The position numbers and the translations under genes were made by a program. Shown here piece by piece: positions 10,354-20,454 of a stretch of DNA of 64,000 nt. The stretch covers positions 1 through 64,000 of the forward strand of contig JABJCP010000035.1 of NCBI GenBank assembly GCA_018668595.1, in the 5' to 3' direction. The DNA is from Candidatus Woesearchaeota archaeon (GTDB lineage: Archaea > Nanobdellota > Nanobdellia > Woesearchaeales > UBA11576). Position 1 is the stretch's first letter, and each line of letters opens with the position of its first letter. The notes below the pieces were generated by a model. That model did not search any database, was not told the DNA's origin, and saw only the letters and a list, made by a program, of their open reading frames with translations.

Positions 10354-11199
10354 CTATTTTTTCTTTTTTATTGGAACTAATTTTTTCTTCCAAGGTTTGT
10401 ATAAAATTCTTTTTTCTCGCATATTGTCGTCTGATTCACTTACTTGTCTCATAATATTGATATTTATGCTGTACTCTGAACTAATTTTAAATTCTATTCT
10501 TTTTTTCCCTTTACTTACTTCAACTAATTTTTGCATAGACTCTGCTGAATTTTTTGCAACGCGATTATAATCTGAGTATCGCGTACAGCGAAGTGGTTCG
10601 ATTAATTTGTTTAGTAATATTTTTGATGAACAAATTATGTTATTTGCAGCGCCGTAAATTTGTATCATGTTTGTCGAAGCGTAACATTCTTTTAATGAAG
10701 AGTTAAGGCGAATTAGTTCTTTTCTTAGTTCGGATTTTGGTTTTAGTGGATTTATTTCTTCTAATGCCTGATTTAGTTCATTTACTTCTTCAGTTAGTGT
10801 TGATTGCATCCATTCTTGTGTCGAATCTAATATGTCTAATATTCCTTTTTTTTGTTTAGAGTCATTTTGAGATTGAGCAGTTATTATTTGATTAATATCT
10901 CCTGCAAGTTTTGATGTGTATTGTAATGAGGTATCCAGATTTTCTTTTAGTTGTTCTGTGAATTTATTTATTTGTTCTAAGTATTCTACAACTAAAGCAT
11001 ATTTATTTGCGTGTTCTATGAACTCTGTTAAGCAGCTCAGGTCTTTTGTGTCTATTGAATACACTGCACCTTCGTATCCTTTTGAATGTTTTATTGTGGT
11101 GATGTGTTTTGTGAATTTCATTCCTTCTTCTAGTTCACTTATCAGTGTAACAATTCCTTCTAGATTTTTTATTTGAGGTATATTATTTGCATAGTTCAT
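10354..11199 (-). CDS. array A paralog 4
   Basis: IPQIKNLEGIVTLISE; ILDILDSTQEWMQSTL; C-term EKRILYKPWKKKLVPIKKKK. Confidence 0.88.
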   Translation of the reverse strand: MNYANNIPQIKNLEGIVTLISELEEGMKFTKHITTIKHSKGYEGAVYSIDTKDLSCLTEFIEHANKYALVVEYLEQINKFTEQLKENLDTSLQYTSKLAGDINQIITAQSQNDSKQKKGILDILDSTQEWMQSTLTEEVNELNQALEEINPLKPKSELRKELIRLNSSLKECYASTNMIQIYGAANNIICSSKILLNKLIEPLRCTRYSDYNRVAKNSAESMQKLVEVSKGKKRIEFKISSEYSININIMRQVSESDDNMREKRILYKPWKKKLVPIKKKK

Positions 11200-11225
11200 T
11201 TTTATTCACTTTTATTTTTTTGATT

Positions 11226-12086
11226 CTAATTTTGTTTTATTGGCACTAATTTCTTGTTCCATGGTGCATACCAAATTCTTTTTTCTTTCATGTTTGGATC
11301 TGGAGGTGGTATTCCTTGACGCGGATAAACCATTAGTCCGTGTCCAGTGTTATAATTTATTAGTATGTATTCGTTTCCTTCTCTGAGTTCATTTACTTTT
11401 TCCAGATTACTTGCGAGTTTAATTGACGTATTTACAAGCGAGTATTGTTCTGTTCTATATTCTGGTCGCGTAACGAGCTCAGAAATTATTTTTTGTGTTG
11501 CATTTGCTATGTTATTAGCAGCAGCACGTATTCTTAACATATTTGTATTTGTGTAACAATCTTTTATTGAAGAATTTAATTTAATTATTTCTAATTTTAA
11601 TGTTAATTCTGCTTTTATTGCAGGAACTAGTTCTAAGTTATTATTTATTTCTTTAACGTATTCTCCAAGACTTTTTTCAATCCATTCTTTTGTTGAATCA
11701 AGAACGTCAAGTAAGCTTGTTCTATTTTTAGATTTTTTTTCATCTACACCAATATTTATTCCTTGTTCTTGTAATTGGATTATTTTTGACAAATCTCCAA
11801 CAACAGTTGAAGTATATTTCATTGATTCATCTAGTGTGTTTTTTATTTCAATAGCGCATTTGTTTAATGAATGTAGAGTTCCAAGAACTGTTTTGTATTG
11901 AGGGGAATATTCTACTAATTTATTTATACAATCAATGTCTTTAGTGGGCAGTAGATGAGACCATCTTTTTTTAATTTTACGATATCCTATTTTTTTCTTC
12001 ACTGTTTCTGCTTCTTTCAGAGCATTAATTAATGTAACAATTCCTTCTAGATTTTTTATTTGAGGTATGTTATTTTCGTCAGTCAT
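11226..12086 (-). CDS. array A paralog 3
   Basis: IPQIKNLEGIVTLINA; LLDVLDSTKEWIEKSL; C-term EKRIWYAPWNKKLVPIKQN. Confidence 0.88.
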   Translation of the reverse strand: MTDENNIPQIKNLEGIVTLINALKEAETVKKKIGYRKIKKRWSHLLPTKDIDCINKLVEYSPQYKTVLGTLHSLNKCAIEIKNTLDESMKYTSTVVGDLSKIIQLQEQGINIGVDEKKSKNRTSLLDVLDSTKEWIEKSLGEYVKEINNNLELVPAIKAELTLKLEIIKLNSSIKDCYTNTNMLRIRAAANNIANATQKIISELVTRPEYRTEQYSLVNTSIKLASNLEKVNELREGNEYILINYNTGHGLMVYPRQGIPPPDPNMKEKRIWYAPWNKKLVPIKQN

Positions 12087-12125
12087 TTTTTCATTTTTTA
12101 ATTATAGTTCATTCAATTTTAATTC

Positions 12126-13082
12126 TTAATCATTCAGCACAAGTATTTTTTTCCAGGGAGCATACCATAATCTTTTAAATTTTGTAAGTTCTTCTTCTGG
12201 TTGTGTTACTTCTAGTGAAATTATTCCATTTCTTTTTTCAGTGTCCTCTTCTATCTTTTTTTCAGGAAATGGAATTTGTTTTTCAATTTTTATTCGCATT
12301 CCATACATATAACTTATTTTATATTCTACTGCTTTTTGTCCTTCACTTGCATCTTTTAATGTTTTTATTACTGGAATTCCGCCCCCAGCGCTTTGGCCAA
12401 ACATTCTTGTTAGTGAATTTTTTATACATTCTACAGAATCATATATGTTTTTTGCAACAGCATACATGCGAATATTATTTTTAGTTTGGTAACATTCTTT
12501 TATTGATAAATTTAGTTTGTTAACTTCTCTAACTAATTCTTTATTTGGTTTTATTGGATCAATTTCTTGTAGCGAAGTATTTATTGTTTCAACAGAGTCT
12601 GTAATTAGTTCTTGTATCCAATTTTTTGTTGAGTCAAGTACGTCAAAAATTCCACTTACACATTTTTGTTGCATATCTTCTGCAGTTTTTTCTAATGATT
12701 CTTTTGGAACTTGAGCTGTGTGCTTGAAAACTTCTTCAAGATTAATTTTTAATTTTGCTGCACTATTCCTCAAATAATAAATTCCGTCTATACAGCGTAG
12801 ATACTGGTCGGAGTTATTTAATAGTCCGTTTAAACAATCTAATTGATCAGTTTCAATTACATATGAGATATAAACTCCTGAACCAAACGGGTTTTTTTTA
12901 GTTGGTTTTTTTTTATTTTGCGTGCTTCGTTTTTCAAATTGCATGGCTGTTTGCGCAAGTTCTATTAATCTTGCAATCCCTCCAACATTTTCTATTTGAG
13001 GAACAGCAGTTTCACTATTTGTAGAATTAGCATCATACCTAATTACTTTATTATCAACACTATCGTTAGCTTGTTTATTCAT
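12126..13082 (-). CDS. array A paralog 2 (start corrected to MNKQANDSVDNK...)
   Basis: ATG at 13082 is preceded by GGGGCGAGGGCAAAGAA; the 40 extra residues in the ORF track lie in a hairpin-rich non-coding region. Contains VPQIENVGGIARLIE and RLWYAPWKKILVLND. Confidence 0.85.
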   Translation of the reverse strand: MNKQANDSVDNKVIRYDANSTNSETAVPQIENVGGIARLIELAQTAMQFEKRSTQNKKKPTKKNPFGSGVYISYVIETDQLDCLNGLLNNSDQYLRCIDGIYYLRNSAAKLKINLEEVFKHTAQVPKESLEKTAEDMQQKCVSGIFDVLDSTKNWIQELITDSVETINTSLQEIDPIKPNKELVREVNKLNLSIKECYQTKNNIRMYAVAKNIYDSVECIKNSLTRMFGQSAGGGIPVIKTLKDASEGQKAVEYKISYMYGMRIKIEKQIPFPEKKIEEDTEKRNGIISLEVTQPEEELTKFKRLWYAPWKKILVLND

Positions 13083-13145
13083 TTCTTTGCCCTCGCCCCG
13101 ATTTTTGTAAACTGTGAAAATGATTTGTTTTTTTTGTTTTGCATT

Positions 13146-13368
13146 ACTGCGGCAGTTTGTAAAATTCTCTTTCAAATCTCTTCGAGATTCGCAAGCCTTC
13201 AAATTAACATTTGAAGTATGAATTTTATTTTTCGAAAAATACCTTGCATAAATCAGGTATTTTTCTGATTTACATCAGCTCCTCGTTGTACTCGTCGCTG
13301 AAATCATCAAAGCTTTGCTTTTAGCTTATTGAACATTTACATGTTCAACTAATTTGCCAAGGCAGCAA
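13146..13368. other. chain of consecutive short inverted repeats (possible structured RNA or leader)
   Basis: ACTGC-g-GCAGT; AATCTC-ttc-GAGATT; CTTCAAA-ttaaca-TTTGAAG; TTTTTCGAAAAA; AAAAATACCT-n10-AGGTATTTTT; CTGAT-ttac-ATCAG; CAAAGCTTTG; TTGAACAT-ttac-ATGTTCAA; TGCC-aa-GGCA. Confidence 0.7.
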
Positions 13369-13377
13369 TGCTATTGT

Positions 13378-14166
13378 TTAACTTTGTTCAACTGCTGCTT
13401 TTTTCCATGGCCAACTAAATTTCTTTTTTGGTTTTGGATGTGGTATTGCTTTGTATTTTGTTATGTATAAATGATAATTCTCAATTGAGTGTTGCACGCC
13501 TGCATTTCCTTGAGCAACACTTTTTAATGTTTTTATTGTATGAAAATAAGTTGTAATATCTTCAGGATCATTCACCCACTCTCGTCGAGTATGATAATTT
13601 GGCGGACTAATTTTTGCTGATAGTTTTGCAATACAGTCATATATACTTTTAGCAGCTGAGTGAAGATGAATTATGTTTGTATTTGTATATAATTCTTGAA
13701 TTGACATGTTTAATTTTGTTAATTGGATTTTTGTTTTTGTTTTTGGTTTTACTGGAAGAATTCCTTCTAATGCTTGATTTATTGGAGTGATTAGTTCTTC
13801 AAGTGTTGCTTTAATTTCCATTTCTATTGCAGGTATGATATCTAAAACTCCTCGTGTTTTTGGTTTTTCAGTTGTTTCTGTTGGGGTGTGTTGCGGTGTA
13901 AGTCCTTGAGGTATGTTTGATGCATATTGCAGAGTTTTTTCAAATGTCTTGTTTAATTCTTGCATGTATTTGTTTAAATCATACAATCCATTTGTAATAG
14001 CTCTGAATGATGTTTCATTTGCTAAAACTGTATCGGTAATTTGTAGACTTTTTGTTGTTGCAACAGTCTCCTTCAGAAATCCTGTGGATTCTTGCATTAT
14101 TTGGCATAATGCTTCAAATGCCCCTAGATCTCTAATGCCATATTCTGTATTATCTTGATTACTCAT
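13378..14166 (-). CDS. array A paralog 1 (promoter-proximal)
   Basis: YGIRDLGAFEALCQIMQE; LNMSIQELYTNTNIIHLHSAA; C-term KPKKKFSWPWKKAAVEQS; upstream AGGGCGAGGGTATAATTATG. Confidence 0.88.
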   Translation of the reverse strand: MSNQDNTEYGIRDLGAFEALCQIMQESTGFLKETVATTKSLQITDTVLANETSFRAITNGLYDLNKYMQELNKTFEKTLQYASNIPQGLTPQHTPTETTEKPKTRGVLDIIPAIEMEIKATLEELITPINQALEGILPVKPKTKTKIQLTKLNMSIQELYTNTNIIHLHSAAKSIYDCIAKLSAKISPPNYHTRREWVNDPEDITTYFHTIKTLKSVAQGNAGVQHSIENYHLYITKYKAIPHPKPKKKFSWPWKKAAVEQS

Positions 14167-14361
14167 AATTATACCCTCGCCCTGGCTTTTTTAGCCTATT
14201 TCGCCATCTTTTAGAGACAGTTATACACCTTTGTTTTATAAACTTTTCCTTTTATAACTATTCAAAAGTAGTAATATATCAGTTAATTTTATATAAGTAG
14301 TATGTTTTGCTACATCATACGGTTAAATTATAGATTATTCAGTAGGGGGGTAGTTTGTTAT
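14167..14361. promoter_or_regulatory. divergent intergenic control region between array A operon and array B operon
   Basis: TATA-like boxes in both orientations (rc gttataaaagg/gtttataaaac; + ttttatataa at 14287-14296), hairpin GGCT-aaaaa-AGCC next to GGGCGAGGG. Confidence 0.6.
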
Positions 14362-14544
14362 ATGAAGCGAAAGCTTAGTATCAGCATTGAAGCTGATAAA
14401 ATAGACCTGATAGAAGAAAAAGTAAATAATGGAGTCTTTAGAAATAAAAGCCATCTAATAGAGTTTGCTCTAGACAAATTTCTACAAAATAATTCTATTC
14501 CTGCTGCAGATAATAAATGTGATAAAGAGGAGGATATAGAATGA
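14362..14544 (+). CDS. ribbon-helix-helix (CopG/Arc-like) DNA-binding protein, about 60 aa
   Basis: MKRKLSISIEADKIDLIEEKVNNGVFRNKSHLIEFALDKFL is a typical RHH pattern; start refined to ATG after TAGGGGGGTAG. Confidence 0.8.
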   Translation: MKRKLSISIEADKIDLIEEKVNNGVFRNKSHLIEFALDKFLQNNSIPAADNKCDKEEDIE

Positions 14545-17500
14545 AATCTGCAAAACAAGAATTTGATTCCTTAATAGCCAAAGCAAAACAAGGAAATCAA
14601 ATTAAATTTGGAGAAGCAGAATTATTATTTGCAAATGCATTTCTTAGAAGATATTTCCAAAATCTAACTTCAAAAAAAGAAAGAGACAAAGCATGGAAAG
14701 CAGTAGTAGATCAAAAAAGAGAACAAGATGAAGATTTTGATGAAGAATGCAGATATGATCCTAGTCAATACGCGCATGAACTTGATTGGGAAAATAATTA
14801 TGAAGGACTTGAAACTTTAATTGAAAGTGAGCTTGAAAAATCAAAAACAGTTATTGGAACTTTGGGAGTCAGACCTGATATTGAAACACTTCAACCTTAT
14901 ATTGATTACGCATTAAAAAAATCTGATTGGGATTTACTAAAAAAAGTTCTTAATATTTCTAGAGAAGGAGAATTAACAGACAATTCGTTTGAAAAGATTG
15001 CTATAAAAAATATTCTCTGTGCAAACACTAGAGCCCTTGAAAAACTTAAAGAAAAATTTGGAGATATTAAATTCTCAAAAGAAACAATAGCAGATGCTTA
15101 CAAAGCAGCTTTTGCAATGAAAGAGTTTGGATCATTAGGAAAATTGAGTATTGAAACCAAAACAGAAATTCCTAAACATCTTTGCCAGTCTGCGTATATC
15201 AATGCATTAAAAGAACTCCGTCCAGAAATCAATCCTCTTCATCCACAAAATAGAATTCCGTCGGATCATCAAAATTACTTAAACGAAGATCATATTGATG
15301 ACATTTTAAACTTTCAATCAGAAATATCGAATCAAATAACCTCTTTAAGAAACACATCAAAAGTAGATCTTGTTTTTGATGATTCATTAAGAGCAGATAT
15401 TGGTTCAATAATTCAAAGACAAGATGATTGGATGGAGTTTATTGTTCTTCCTGAGTTTGTAAAAAATCTTGATTCTACATTTGGTATTTTTAATGATAAG
15501 AAAATTTCAAAATCATTACAAGAAACAGCATTAGAAAAACAAAGATATGATTTATTCAAGTGTGTTTTTGAGCGCACAGATTATAAAGCACCTCAATACT
15601 TAATTGATAAATTTTATGATAATTCAGTTTATGAAATTGAATCTCTTATTGGTGCGCTAAAAGAGTATTCTAAGGAAGCTAAAGATTTTGAATTGGCTGA
15701 TATGGTACGAAATGTTTTCGTTAAGACATTAAAAGTTCCATCGTCAAGAAAAGCAAGAGATCTTATTATTTCTAAATTAACAGATCATGATTATTTTAAG
15801 CAATCAAACATTGATAATTTATCAAAAGCATTATCTTATTTCAAAGATGCAGGTAAGTCATTTGATCACAAATTAGTTCAAACTTATGGTGCAAAGGTTT
15901 TGGCAAATTATGTAGGATCAGAAAATTATTCACACACATCTAACGCAATGCTTGATTTATTTAACAATAATAACATTGCTATTTCAACAGAATTATTAAG
16001 CAACAAGGTAGAAAATGAAATATCTTGCGTTTGTAGTGAGCTAAAAAATTTGGAGCATCATACTTGTGGTGGCGAAAAGCACATTTTAAATCCTGTTAAA
16101 GGGAAAAACATATCTTTATTTAACAAGTTCAGACAGAGTTATTCTAAAGAAATAAAGTCATTAACAAAATCTATTGAAGAATATAGACTGCAAGATCCTG
16201 ATTTAGAAATAAGTCATTTGAGTAAAATCCAAAATGTTTATGCCAAGACTATTGAGTTAATGCTTGCTGAAGCCATGGTAAATAAGCCTTTGACAAATCT
16301 TAATTCTTTAATGAGTGCCACAAAAGTTCCTATGGATTCAGATTCAGAAAATAGTGCTTTAGTACGACATATACAACTCAATCATGATAATCCTTTTAGT
16401 GAAAATTTTGCAGAAACTATTTTATCAAAAATAAATAATGCTGGAATAAAATTAGCTATTGATCAAAAAGCTCATACTGTTCTTGTAAAAAACATTATTT
16501 ACAAAGCGTATAATAAAAATTCTAATCGTGCAGAGATAGGATCCCAATTAAAATATTTAAACAAACTAATAAATTTAAATTTTTCAGAAGATTCAAAAGA
16601 AGAAATCAGAAAGTATGCGGTTAGATCGTTGGCTTTTGGAGATATAAAATTCTTTGATCAAATTAAAGATTTAATTAAAATTAATGAATTCAGTTCCGAA
16701 GAAACAGACCAACTTAGTAAAGGATTGAGTGCTTTCTTTCAAAGGGAAAGAGATTCTTCAGATGTATTGATTTATTTAACAAAATTAAATAAAGAATCAG
16801 ATTTGAATATTACTTTGTCAGTGTCTGATACTGATTTTACTGAATTGGTAAATAAGTATTTACATCAACATTATCATAACAGTCCAAATTTGCTTGGCAA
16901 ACTTTTTAATAAACAACTTCCCATGGGCAAAGTTCAAATGAAGTATGTTTCTTTAATTGAGGATTGCGATTATGGTTGGGAATTTAAAAGAGATTATGTT
17001 AATAATTTATTTAATGATACAAAAATATTGCCTACATCTGATTGGACTAAAAAAGTGATTTTGGATAAACCTGCATTATCAGATTTATTTATTAAGGATA
17101 TTGGTTTCAAATTTTCTCAAGAGGATTTAGAAGATGTTTGTAATCAAATTTGTACTGGTCGCTATTGGATTTATTCTAGTTTGATGGATAATTTGTTAGA
17201 CACACATATTGATTTATTTACTCAATCTATTGCAGATAAGTATTTTGGTCTTAAATCAAATTATTCTTCGTGGCAAGTACATATTGATAGAGACGCAGAT
17301 ATGAGAGCGAAAAAATTAATTGATTTTGGATTTCAATATCCTGATAAAAATTTAGAAACTGATGTTACGAATGCTTTGAAGCGTCCTGGAGAAAAGAATT
17401 CTAATTTAATTCATATTTTAAATATTCTAAATGAAGTTTATCAAAGGTCGGATTTATTGACAGAGGATATCGCAAAAAAAGCAGTAAATGCAATGGAAAC

Positions 17501-17927
17501 TGAATTCAGGGTTAATTTTTCTGAACAAAATAGAACGAGCACTCCTATTTTAGATATTTATTATATTTACAAGATTGCAGGTGCAGAGCAAGTAGCAAAA
17601 GAGCGTGCAAAAGAAATGTTTAATGAGGATAATAGTAAAACTGTGTGGACTGCTTTTTCATGTTATGCGTATTGTGCAATAACTGGTGCAAAACCTGATG
17701 TGCCTGTAGATGTGTTGAAAAAGTTTAAAGAAGGTTTATTTTCATATAAAGCTCAGCATTATTTTTTAACAGAACAAAAAAATCATTTTAATCAAATGCT
17801 CGACGAGTGGATTCAAGATAAATCTGATAAATCTAATAAATTCGATAAATCCTATAATTTAGAAGAATCAAATAAATTAGAAAAATCAGAAATACCAACT
17901 GCATCTGAACTGCGAGGTGATCTATAA
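14541..17927 (+). CDS. 1128 aa helical protein of unknown function, possible alpha-solenoid
   Basis: Long ORF after SD GAGGAGGATATAGAATG; helix-rich composition; low-complexity C-terminal DKSDKSNKFDKS tail. Confidence 0.85.
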   Translation: MKSAKQEFDSLIAKAKQGNQIKFGEAELLFANAFLRRYFQNLTSKKERDKAWKAVVDQKREQDEDFDEECRYDPSQYAHELDWENNYEGLETLIESELEKSKTVIGTLGVRPDIETLQPYIDYALKKSDWDLLKKVLNISREGELTDNSFEKIAIKNILCANTRALEKLKEKFGDIKFSKETIADAYKAAFAMKEFGSLGKLSIETKTEIPKHLCQSAYINALKELRPEINPLHPQNRIPSDHQNYLNEDHIDDILNFQSEISNQITSLRNTSKVDLVFDDSLRADIGSIIQRQDDWMEFIVLPEFVKNLDSTFGIFNDKKISKSLQETALEKQRYDLFKCVFERTDYKAPQYLIDKFYDNSVYEIESLIGALKEYSKEAKDFELADMVRNVFVKTLKVPSSRKARDLIISKLTDHDYFKQSNIDNLSKALSYFKDAGKSFDHKLVQTYGAKVLANYVGSENYSHTSNAMLDLFNNNNIAISTELLSNKVENEISCVCSELKNLEHHTCGGEKHILNPVKGKNISLFNKFRQSYSKEIKSLTKSIEEYRLQDPDLEISHLSKIQNVYAKTIELMLAEAMVNKPLTNLNSLMSATKVPMDSDSENSALVRHIQLNHDNPFSENFAETILSKINNAGIKLAIDQKAHTVLVKNIIYKAYNKNSNRAEIGSQLKYLNKLINLNFSEDSKEEIRKYAVRSLAFGDIKFFDQIKDLIKINEFSSEETDQLSKGLSAFFQRERDSSDVLIYLTKLNKESDLNITLSVSDTDFTELVNKYLHQHYHNSPNLLGKLFNKQLPMGKVQMKYVSLIEDCDYGWEFKRDYVNNLFNDTKILPTSDWTKKVILDKPALSDLFIKDIGFKFSQEDLEDVCNQICTGRYWIYSSLMDNLLDTHIDLFTQSIADKYFGLKSNYSSWQVHIDRDADMRAKKLIDFGFQYPDKNLETDVTNALKRPGEKNSNLIHILNILNEVYQRSDLLTEDIAKKAVNAMETEFRVNFSEQNRTSTPILDIYYIYKIAGAEQVAKERAKEMFNEDNSKTVWTAFSCYAYCAITGAKPDVPVDVLKKFKEGLFSYKAQHYFLTEQKNHFNQMLDEWIQDKSDKSNKFDKSYNLEESNKLEKSEIPTASELRGDL

Positions 17928-20317
17928 TGCCTGGCATGGGACTTCATATGGGTTTAGGTCTTGAACAGAGATTAGAACAGCGTATAGAATTAAGACAAGC
18001 AATATTAGTTCAGGATTTAGGAGTAAAACCATTTAATACAGATGGAGAGATTAAACAAAAATCTCAGTATGAATTTTTACAAGATCTAAACACAGTATTA
18101 AGAGATGGAGATTATTTTGACGATATTCATTTTGGTCTTGAGATTAATCGTTTAATATTTGCAAATCCTTCAGAGGAATCTGTTTCAAAACTGGGTAGAG
18201 ACTTATCTAATCTAATTCAATTTTATTCTGCAGGAGAAAAAGTAACAAAAAAGATTCTTGATTCAATTGGTGCAGATAAAGATGATCGAGAAAGAGAGCT
18301 TCCAGGTAAAATTACTGCTTCGTGGAATGATGTTGTATCTTCAAAACATTTTGTAGGAAAAGAAAAGCGTTCAAAATTTATTTTTAAACTGATTGAAGAT
18401 ATGAATAAAAAAAATGCAGATGTTGAGTCTGGTTTAGACATTCTATCAAGGACAAACAAATTAAATGATCAGAAAATATTAACTCTTGAAACTTTAAATA
18501 AATTAAAAGAGTATGCGAGTGTTGATCATAGAATCATTCCGTTTGCACAAAAAGTTTTAATACCTGTACTTAGAAACTTACCAACTAGTCTTGACGAAAA
18601 TCAAGCAAAGTATCTTTATGAACAAATTCCTGAACAATTATTTATGTTAGACAGAGATTTGCGTGTTGGCGGTATTTCAGAAAATATTGCAGCAAAATTA
18701 GTTGAAAAAGGAGCAGCATATTTAGATCAAAATTCAGTTATTTCTTTACCTATTAGATCTTTAGTAGAAAATATTTCTGAAAATACTGATTTGTTAAATC
18801 AATTAGAACTTTTTGCAGATAGTAAAAGTTTTTTAGAGGGTAGAGATGTTCAGAGGAGAATTTATAGAGGTCTTGCAGCTCTCGAGTCAGTGTATGAATC
18901 AGAAGATATGTTAGAACATTCATTAAATAATTCTAAAGATATCAAAGGTTTTGCAAAAATCTTAAATTCTATTGATCTTGTTCACAACGAACCTGATTTT
19001 AGTTACCCATTTGATTTGCAGGATCAAGATTGTATTTTGAAAAATTTAAAACTTCAATTAGTTGATAAAAGCATTAAGCGATTAAATCTTAGTGATGATT
19101 ATTTAGAAAAATATCTTAATAAACTTGGTTTAGATGAGAGGTTCAGTTTAATTGGAAAAATTATTACAACGCTAGGAGGGTATGCTCATTATCAAAATAG
19201 TGATCAATTGAATTTACTAAAAGAAATCATCCAGTCGGAAATAGACGGCAAGTTTAATGAGTGGCGTTACTCTCATGACAAAGCAGGGGCTCAATTAGAA
19301 GTTCTTGAAAATAGGACGCAGACTTGGAAAGAAAATTCTACTGTTAAACGTATTGTCGGCGAGCTTGATGCACTTGAGTCTCATATTGGTGCGGTTAAAC
19401 AAATTCTTCCAAAAATGATAAACTCATATGAGGAGTTTTATAATGAAGATTTGGGTAGAGTAGATATTGAAGAAATCGAATTTCAAATTAAAGATAATGA
19501 ATCTAAGTTAAAATCTAAAACATTAAGTAAAAAAGAATCCAAAAAAATGGGTTTTGAAACCAGTTTGCTTCGTGAAAAAAAATCTTATTTTTATTTAATG
19601 GGGCAAATTGATAATTTATATGCTGATAATTATGATAAAACTTTAAAGCTTGTAGAGGGTATTGTTAAAAGAAAATCTAAAAATCCTCTTTATGAAAGTG
19701 CTAAGTGGATTCGTGAAACTCTCGACCAGCCTGTTTATCGTAATGCAAGAAAAATCACCATTAAAGAAACTGACGATCTTGAAGAACTTTTAAGATTTGG
19801 TGAAAATCCAGTTCCTCATTGTCAAAATTGGAAAAATAATTCGAGTTATAATAAGACTTTGCTTAGTTTTGTCGCTGATGCTAATAAAAAATTGTATCTT
19901 ATGCTTAATGGAAATGATAAACCTATTGGTATGAGTATGGTGCGGCTTGTTGGTTGGTGGGATGAATGGGATGATAAGTCAGATGCTACTTTGCTTGTTG
20001 AAAATTTTTATGGTAATGAGTGGAGTGATGATTATGGTATTGCATTATTTGGAAGTTTAGCACAGAAGGCATTAGAACTTAGTGGGGAGATAGGACATCA
20101 AGTAAGGGTTGCAATACCTGCAGATCATGATAATAGATTAGATTCAGTTCTTGGAAAATTCAGCAAGCAATATGGTGTTGAAATTTTTGAAGATACACTT
20201 ACAACCAAACCTACTCCTAGTAAAAATAGCCACGAGTATTGGGATTGTGGTCGGGGAACATTGAGTAGTGAAACTTCTGTTTCAATAGGTGTAAAATATG
20301 TATGTTTTGACGGATAA
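17927..20317 (+). CDS. 796 aa protein of unknown function with distinct C-terminal alpha/beta domain
   Basis: SD GAGGTGATCTATAATG overlapping previous gene end; C-terminal PHCQNWKNNSSYNKTLLSFVADANKKLYLMLNGNDKPIGMSMVRLV. Confidence 0.85.
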   Translation: MPGMGLHMGLGLEQRLEQRIELRQAILVQDLGVKPFNTDGEIKQKSQYEFLQDLNTVLRDGDYFDDIHFGLEINRLIFANPSEESVSKLGRDLSNLIQFYSAGEKVTKKILDSIGADKDDRERELPGKITASWNDVVSSKHFVGKEKRSKFIFKLIEDMNKKNADVESGLDILSRTNKLNDQKILTLETLNKLKEYASVDHRIIPFAQKVLIPVLRNLPTSLDENQAKYLYEQIPEQLFMLDRDLRVGGISENIAAKLVEKGAAYLDQNSVISLPIRSLVENISENTDLLNQLELFADSKSFLEGRDVQRRIYRGLAALESVYESEDMLEHSLNNSKDIKGFAKILNSIDLVHNEPDFSYPFDLQDQDCILKNLKLQLVDKSIKRLNLSDDYLEKYLNKLGLDERFSLIGKIITTLGGYAHYQNSDQLNLLKEIIQSEIDGKFNEWRYSHDKAGAQLEVLENRTQTWKENSTVKRIVGELDALESHIGAVKQILPKMINSYEEFYNEDLGRVDIEEIEFQIKDNESKLKSKTLSKKESKKMGFETSLLREKKSYFYLMGQIDNLYADNYDKTLKLVEGIVKRKSKNPLYESAKWIRETLDQPVYRNARKITIKETDDLEELLRFGENPVPHCQNWKNNSSYNKTLLSFVADANKKLYLMLNGNDKPIGMSMVRLVGWWDEWDDKSDATLLVENFYGNEWSDDYGIALFGSLAQKALELSGEIGHQVRVAIPADHDNRLDSVLGKFSKQYGVEIFEDTLTTKPTPSKNSHEYWDCGRGTLSSETSVSIGVKYVCFDG

Positions 20318-20454
20318 ATAATAATAAACTAACTTATCAAATTCAACATAAAAAATCAAATTCAATTAATAAAAAAATCAAAATAAAAAATAAAATTGAA
20401 AACAAAAACACAAAAAAATAAAGATTAATTAAAATTGTTGGGGGCGGACATTAA

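Noticed and set aside
13083-13202. 40-residue N-terminal extension of the 12126-13202 ORF
   Set aside because: ATG at 13082 has a strong G-rich upstream motif and starts a sequence similar to paralogs; the extension falls in the hairpin-rich gap.
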